Source: Dehalococcoides mccartyi
Lineage (GTDB): Bacteria; Chloroflexota; Dehalococcoidia; UBA2979
Length of the DNA stretch: 64,000 bases
Assembly (NCBI GenBank): GCA_945865925.1
Contig: CAMBFG010000001.1
Location: 268,854-332,853, forward strand
Direction: 5' to 3'
The translations under genes were made by a program, and so were the position numbers. Each line of letters opens with the position of its first letter. Positions within the stretch are counted from its first letter, which is position 1. The notes beneath the pieces are model-generated. The model did no database searches, was not told the origin of the DNA, and worked only from the letters and a program-made list of their open reading frames with translations. Below, in pieces: positions 59,942 through 64,000 of this stretch.

Positions 59942-60600
59942 TAGACGGCGCCCACAAGCAATGCCGGAAGCTGCGCGAAGTCCTGCTTCATCACGGCGCG
60001 CAACGAGCCGTCTCGCAGCGCCGCCGCCGGGTGATACATCGGCACAATCCACCGCCCATCACGCTCCACGGCGCGACCGTGGATCTGGCTGATCCGCTCG
60101 CCCGGGAACCACTTCGCCATCGAGAACCGCCCGAGCGTCGCGATCACACGCGGCGCGACCAGCGCGATCTGCCGGTCGAGGTAGTCCGCACAGGCGGCCA
60201 TCTCGTCCGGATTCGGGTCGCGGTTTGCCGGCGGGCGGCACTTCACAACATTCGTGACATAAACGTCGACGCGCGCTCGCCCGATCGAGGCGAGCAGGTC
60301 GTCCAGAAACTGGCCCGAGCGACCGACAAATGGGAGTCCCAGTTCGTCTTCGCGCTGGCCGGGTGCCTCGCCGATAAACATCAGGTCGCAGGTGGCCGGG
60401 CCCGAGCCCGGGACCGTCCGTGAGCGGGTCTTGGCGAGGACGCAGGCCGGGCAGTCCGCGATCTCGCCGTAGAGGGCGTCACAGACCGGGGGGACCTCGT
60501 AGAGAGGGAGCAAGGCATCGGGCGGGCGGACGCCGTCAGGCACGGATGTGCGCGGAGCCGGCGCGCCGGGGGACAGGCGAGACTGCGCCACCATGGTCAT
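59941..60600 (-). CDS. Uracil-DNA glycosylase, family 4 (iron-sulfur)
   Basis: 219 residues. A 40-residue Pro-rich N-terminus precedes CPACVLAKTRSRTVPGSG, with the first two Cys of the 4Fe-4S cluster. FIGEAPGQREDELGLPFVGRSGQFLD is the catalytic motif of family 4, NVVKCRPPANRDPNPDEMAAC supplies the other Cys region, and MYHPAAAL is the uracil-binding HP motif. It removes uracil produced by cytosine deamination. Shares a TAATG junction with ribonuclease J. Confidence 0.95.
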   Translation of the reverse strand: MTMVAQSRLSPGAPAPRTSVPDGVRPPDALLPLYEVPPVCDALYGEIADCPACVLAKTRSRTVPGSGPATCDLMFIGEAPGQREDELGLPFVGRSGQFLDDLLASIGRARVDVYVTNVVKCRPPANRDPNPDEMAACADYLDRQIALVAPRVIATLGRFSMAKWFPGERISQIHGRAVERDGRWIVPMYHPAAALRDGSLRAVMKQDFAQLPALLVGAV

Positions 60601-60674
60601 GGATGGAGGGTAACAAAGCGGACGGGTGGGGGCAATGCATTGGTTTGCGTGCGTATGCAGATTCGCAGTTTCGG

Positions 60675-61439
60675 CTATTCACGCCGCACGAGCCACGCGA
60701 GGCCGATCCCCACGAAGTAGAGGATCACGATGGGGCCTCCGACGAGCGACTGGGTGATCGGGTCAATCGTCGGCGTCACCACCGCGGCGACCAGGAACGC
60801 CCCGACGACGGCGAACCGCCACCACTTCAACAACTTGCGGGCGGTGACCACTCGCGCCTTCGCGAGGCCCATCACGAGGAGGGGCGTCTCGAACACAAAC
60901 CCCATCACGAGCAGGATGCGCGTGACGAAGCCGATGTAGTTCCCGATCCGCCAGTCCGCCTGCGCCACGTCGCTACCGAATGAGAGCAGGAAGCCAAGTG
61001 TGACCGGCAGGACGATCCAGTAGCCGAAGGCCAGCCCTCCGAGGAATGCGAGCGTTGCGAGGAACACGATCGGGAAGAGCCAGCGCTTCTCCGACTTGGT
61101 CAGGGCCGGCGCGACGAAGCCGAGCAACTGGAAGACGAGCATCGGCATCGCGACAGTGACGCCGCCGAGCAACGCGACGCGGAAGTAGACCGCGATGTTC
61201 TCCATCGGCTCGATGTACTGGGGGGTGAAGTCGGTCACCGTCTCGCGTGCCGGCGCGAGCATCCAGCCGATGACGCCGAACCCGATCTTCGGGATGAAGA
61301 ACGCGATCATGCCGACCATGATCGCGAGCGCACACCACACGACGCGGCCGCGCAGTTCCAGCAGGTGCTCCAGCAGCGTCATCTCGCCGCCGGACTCCTC
61401 CGAGGCCTGCTGCTTGGCGCGGTCGAGCGAGGTGGTCAC
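60675..61439 (-). CDS. tatC: Sec-independent protein translocase TatC
   Basis: 254 residues, six membrane helices. MTLLEHLLELRGRVVWC is the conserved N-terminal recognition segment, and FELP-like loops are replaced by FVAPALTKSEKRW; FGYWIVLPVTLGFLLSF and ETPLLVMGLAKARVV are family blocks. GTG start overlapping the tatB gene by 4 nt. It binds twin-arginine signal peptides and exports folded proteins. Confidence 0.95.
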   Translation of the reverse strand: MTTSLDRAKQQASEESGGEMTLLEHLLELRGRVVWCALAIMVGMIAFFIPKIGFGVIGWMLAPARETVTDFTPQYIEPMENIAVYFRVALLGGVTVAMPMLVFQLLGFVAPALTKSEKRWLFPIVFLATLAFLGGLAFGYWIVLPVTLGFLLSFGSDVAQADWRIGNYIGFVTRILLVMGFVFETPLLVMGLAKARVVTARKLLKWWRFAVVGAFLVAAVVTPTIDPITQSLVGGPIVILYFVGIGLAWLVRRE

Positions 61440-61984
61440 GCACCACCGCCGGTAATACGGGCGGCGGCCTCACGAGCCGCTTCCTCCCGACGCTTCACCT
61501 CAGCCGCCTCGAACGGATCGCCGTAGGTGCCATTGGCGGATTGCGCGGGCGGCATGGAGGTGACCGCCTCGGCCGGTGCCTCGACGGCAGGCTCGGCTGA
61601 GACCTCAGAGAGCGGGATCGCCTCAGACGGCTGGGGATCCGAGGCCTCAATGGTCGTCGTCGCCTCGGGCGATTCGTATGCGGCCTGAGCGGAGGAGGTG
61701 GCGGCCTCCAGGTCTGTGCGGGCTTCCTGCAGGATGCTGGTGCTGGAGTCGGTGAGTTCGCGGATCGACCTCAGGCCGCCGCCAGTGGTGGCGTCGACTT
61801 CAGCCTCGATCTCTTTCACGGCACCCTGCACGTCCGCCATCACGTCAGCTGTGAACGCGCGGGCGACGCGATACCACTTGCCCGCCTGAAGGGCGAGTTC
61901 AGGGAATTTATCCGGGCCAACAAGAATGAACGCGATGACGCCGACAAGCAGCGCCTCCAGCGGGCCAACGCCAAAGAGTTCCAT
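61436..61984 (-). CDS. tatB: Twin-arginine translocase subunit TatA/TatB
   Basis: 182 residues. MELFGVGPLEALLVGVIAFILVGPDKFPELA is the short membrane anchor and hinge of the TatA/B family, followed by an amphipathic helix (GKWYRVARAFTADV) and a long acidic Ala/Glu/Pro-rich tail ending in a helix (AEVKRREEAAREAAA). GVGP-x-E and the length favour TatB over TatA, but with only one such gene here it may serve both roles. Confidence 0.88.
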   Translation of the reverse strand: MELFGVGPLEALLVGVIAFILVGPDKFPELALQAGKWYRVARAFTADVMADVQGAVKEIEAEVDATTGGGLRSIRELTDSSTSILQEARTDLEAATSSAQAAYESPEATTTIEASDPQPSEAIPLSEVSAEPAVEAPAEAVTSMPPAQSANGTYGDPFEAAEVKRREEAAREAAARITGGGA

Positions 61985-62056
61985 TGGGAAATGATACGCC
62001 CCGGGCCGTCAGACGGACTCCGGGGCGCCCATGTTCACAGCCGACAACAGCGAGGT

Positions 62057-62314
62057 CTACTCCTCGATGCCCTGGTCGCGCAGGTAGTCGATGGCGTCCT
62101 GGACGTTGCGGATCTTCTCCGCGTCCTCGTCCGAGATCTCCATCTGGGTGCCGTCCTTCGAGAATTCCTCCTCGATGGACATGATCAGTTCGACGAGGTC
62201 GAGCGAGTCGGCATTGAGGTCATCCACGAACGAAGCGTTCGCGGTGACTTCCTCTTCCTCGACACCCAACTGTTCGACGATCAACGCGCGAACGCGCTCA
62301 AATACGGTTGCCAC
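62057..62314 (-). CDS. acpP: Acyl carrier protein
   Basis: 85 residues from the GTG at 62314, which has AAAGGA 7 nt upstream; an ATG seven codons earlier overlaps nus[19 protein letters not shown] holds the Ser that receives phosphopantetheine. Strongly acidic four-helix protein that carries growing fatty-acyl chains. It is 17 nt downstream of nusB and 68 nt upstream of the tat genes, separated from fabG by nusB. Confidence 0.95.
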   Translation of the reverse strand: MATVFERVRALIVEQLGVEEEEVTANASFVDDLNADSLDLVELIMSIEEEFSKDGTQMEISDEDAEKIRNVQDAIDYLRDQGIEE

Positions 62315-62331
62315 TGGCAGTCCTTTTCCTG

Positions 62332-62793
62332 TCATCCGCCCTCGGGCGGTCCGGGTTCCCCCTGGCCGGCAGACCCCTGTCGTTCCGCCGCCTCCAGGGC
62401 GACCGCGCCCAGCACGCCATTGATGAAACGGCCAGACGACTCCGAACCGTACCCCTTGGCGATCTCCACGGCCTCGTTGATCGCTGCTCGGAGCGGAGCG
62501 CGGTCAGTATCGAAGAGCACTTCGTAGACCGCAAGGCGGAGCACATTTCGGTCAACCGTGGCCATCTCCGCCAGCGGGAAGGCGGGAGCGTGGCGCTGGA
62601 TCACATCGTCGATATCGGCCAGGTGGCTCTCCACCCCTCGGACGAGGCTCCGGGCGAACTCCCGGCCTTCCGGCTCCAATCCGGCCTCCTCGAGGTGGCG
62701 GGCCAGCACCGGCTCGAACGGGCGGCCACCCAGGTCAGCCTCAAAAAGGGCCTGGAAGGCGGCGATCCGGGAGCGGCGACGGCTGCTAGCCAT
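62332..62793 (-). CDS. nusB: Transcription antitermination factor NusB
   Basis: 153 residues from the ATG at 62793 (GAGG 8 nt upstream). [40 protein letters not shown] and [42 protein letters not shown] are the family blocks of this all-helical RNA-binding protein. It acts with NusE in rRNA antitermination. Its position between fabG and acpP is unusual. Confidence 0.95.
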   Translation of the reverse strand: MASSRRRSRIAAFQALFEADLGGRPFEPVLARHLEEAGLEPEGREFARSLVRGVESHLADIDDVIQRHAPAFPLAEMATVDRNVLRLAVYEVLFDTDRAPLRAAINEAVEIAKGYGSESSGRFINGVLGAVALEAAERQGSAGQGEPGPPEGG

Positions 62794-62861
62794 AACGGGA
62801 ACCTCGATGTGGAGCGAAACGGAGGGTAGGCGACCAGCGGGCCAAGCGGGCAAGCGCCGCG

Positions 62862-63626
62862 CTAGGCCATCACCATCCCGCCATCCACGTTGATCACCTG
62901 GCCCGTGATGTACCCAGCGCCCTCCGAGGCAAGGAAGGCCACGATCGGGGAAATCTCCCCGGCCTCCGCGTACCGCCCGAGCGGGATCCGGCCTTTGATC
63001 GCGTCCTTCTGGTCGTCCGTCAGGCCCGCGGTCATGTCCGTGAGGACGAATCCCGGCGCCACGGCGTTCACAGTGATGCCTCGGGAAGCCACCTCGAGGG
63101 CAAGCGAGCGGGTGAACCCGATAATCCCGGCCTTCGCGGCGGCGTAGTTCGCCTGGCCAGCGTTCCCGGCCACCCCGACCACCGAGGTGATGTTGATGAT
63201 GCGGCCCCAGCGCTCACGGAGCATGTGCCGGATCGCGGCCTTGCTCGTGAGGAACGTGCCTCGCAGGTTCGTCTCGATCACGTCGTCCCAGGCCTGCTCG
63301 GACATCCGCATCACGAGGTTGTCGGCGGTCATCCCGGCGTTGTTCACCAGGATGTGGAGGCCGCCGAGATCGTCCTTCGCCTCGTTGATGAGCCGCTCGA
63401 CGTCGGCGGCCAGCCGGACGTCGCACTGCACCGCGCGGACGCGTACCCCGTGGGTGGCGGCGAGGTCGGCCGCGACGCCCTCGGCCTGCGCGGGGTCGGA
63501 GCGGTAGGTGATAGCCACATCCGCACCGGCGCGCGCGAGGTCAGTCGCGATCGCGCGACCGATACCTCGACCGCCTCCGGTGATGACGGCGACGCGCCCG
63601 CGCAGCGAGGCCGAAGCCTCGGTCAT
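62862..63626 (-). CDS. fabG: 3-oxoacyl-ACP reductase FabG
   Basis: 254 residues from the ATG at 63626, which overlaps the fabD stop (ATGA). TGGGRGIG cofactor motif, LVNNAGMTADN, ITSVVG and canonical NYAAAKAGIIGFTRSLA with the YxxxK pair, VNAVAPGFVLTDMT, and C-terminal GQVINVDGGMVMA. It reduces 3-oxoacyl-ACP with NADPH in fatty acid synthesis. It is a useful internal contrast to the four SDRs at 26-41 kb, which lack the NNAG and YxxxK residues. Confidence 0.95.
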   Translation of the reverse strand: MTEASASLRGRVAVITGGGRGIGRAIATDLARAGADVAITYRSDPAQAEGVAADLAATHGVRVRAVQCDVRLAADVERLINEAKDDLGGLHILVNNAGMTADNLVMRMSEQAWDDVIETNLRGTFLTSKAAIRHMLRERWGRIINITSVVGVAGNAGQANYAAAKAGIIGFTRSLALEVASRGITVNAVAPGFVLTDMTAGLTDDQKDAIKGRIPLGRYAEAGEISPIVAFLASEGAGYITGQVINVDGGMVMA

Positions 63627-64000
63627 GCGCGCACTTCCTCGACCGTGCCGATATTCCTGACGTCGAAGGAACGGTCGATCCGCTTGAGCAGGCCGGAGAG
63701 CACCTTGCCTGGCCCGAACTCGATGAACTTCGTGACGCCGGCAGCCTGCATCGCCGTCGCCGAGGCGAGCCACAACACCGGCTCGGTGATCTGCTGCTCA
63801 AGTTCGGCTGCGAACTGTGCGCCGAAGGTGAGCGGGGTTGCGGTCACGTTCGACATGACCGGCATCGAGGGATCGCGAAAGGCCGTGTTGCTGAGCGGCA
63901 CGTGCATGCGCTGCGCGGCGCCGGCCATCAGCGGCGTGTGAAACGCACCAGCCACCGTCAGTGGCACAACGCGCGAGGCGCCTGCCGTCGTCGCAGCAGC
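63623..64000 (-). CDS. fabD: Malonyl-CoA:ACP transacylase, 5' end outside the window
   Basis: The C-terminal 125 residues are present and the frame remains open to the window edge. VAGAFHTPLM contains the catalytic His of FabD, SNVTATPLT and VLWLASATAMQAAGVTKFIEFGPGKVLSGLLKRI are typical of the C-terminal lobe. The nucleophile Ser (GHSLG) lies outside. It loads malonyl groups onto ACP, and is coupled to fabG by a 4-nt overlap. Confidence 0.93.
   Translation of the reverse strand, partial: AAATTAGASRVVPLTVAGAFHTPLMAGAAQRMHVPLSNTAFRDPSMPVMSNVTATPLTFGAQFAAELEQQITEPVLWLASATAMQAAGVTKFIEFGPGKVLSGLLKRIDRSFDVRNIGTVEEVRA

Noticed and set aside
1-64000. Mobile elements, prophage genes or CRISPR arrays
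   Set aside because: No transposase, integrase, terminal repeats, phage structural genes or regularly spaced repeats were seen.

Overview
The window is about 64 kb of gene-dense, GC-rich bacterial chromosome with very short intergenic gaps and many 1-4 nt start/stop overlaps. The gene content is heme A synthase, a Baeyer-Villiger-type monooxygenase, many class III (CaiB/BaiF) CoA-transferases and SDR oxidoreductases, an F420-type nitroreductase, and a pantothenate set (panB, panC, panD). This suggests an aerobic member of the Chloroflexota, perhaps Dehalococcoidia/SAR202-like. That placement is inference from content and style; no rRNA or tRNA gene is present. I see no insertion sequence, prophage or CRISPR array.

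Layout. 1-7.9 kb: end of mutL, a CoA-ligase-like/pterin-binding pair, a secreted M14 peptidase, a methyltransferase divergent from a class V aminotransferase, and a lone receiver protein. 7.9-10.1 kb: a 42-residue protein with a 300-nt non-coding upstream region, a radical SAM protein and two YeeE/YedE membrane proteins. 10.2-13.9 kb: a four-gene operon of alpha/beta hydrolase, metallo-beta-lactamase-fold protein, thioredoxin-fold fusion, and a UGSC-family protein. The last gene continues in frame through a TGA and so looks like a selenoprotein that ordinary gene calling splits in two. 14-19.5 kb: a PAS-GGDEF protein, ctaA, and a padR-modABC molybdate operon.

19.8-41.9 kb is a catabolic island. 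It holds a fused tandem CaiB CoA-transferase coupled to cobO, another CaiB, an enoyl-CoA hydratase, a two-subunit family I CoA-transferase, two tandem pairs of unusual SDRs, transport and regulatory genes, a Baeyer-Villiger-type monooxygenase, and an unfused CaiB pair that mirrors the fused protein. Together they look like machinery for activating organic acids as CoA esters and oxidising them. The four SDRs share a non-canonical active site, and the second pair looks like a block duplication of the first.

41.9-64 kb is mostly housekeeping: a small-membrane-protein/XRE/DUF2975 group with a probable leaderless promoter; ssrA (tmRNA), smpB and a tail-specific protease; panBC, yebC, ruvCA with a GGDEF gene, uvrB, a VapBC-type module with an operator over its -10 box, and panD on the plus strand; then a long minus-strand run of fabD (partial), fabG, nusB, acpP, tatB, tatC, a family 4 uracil-DNA glycosylase, ribonuclease J and ftsK.

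All functional calls rest on reading translations and motifs by eye; no database search was run.
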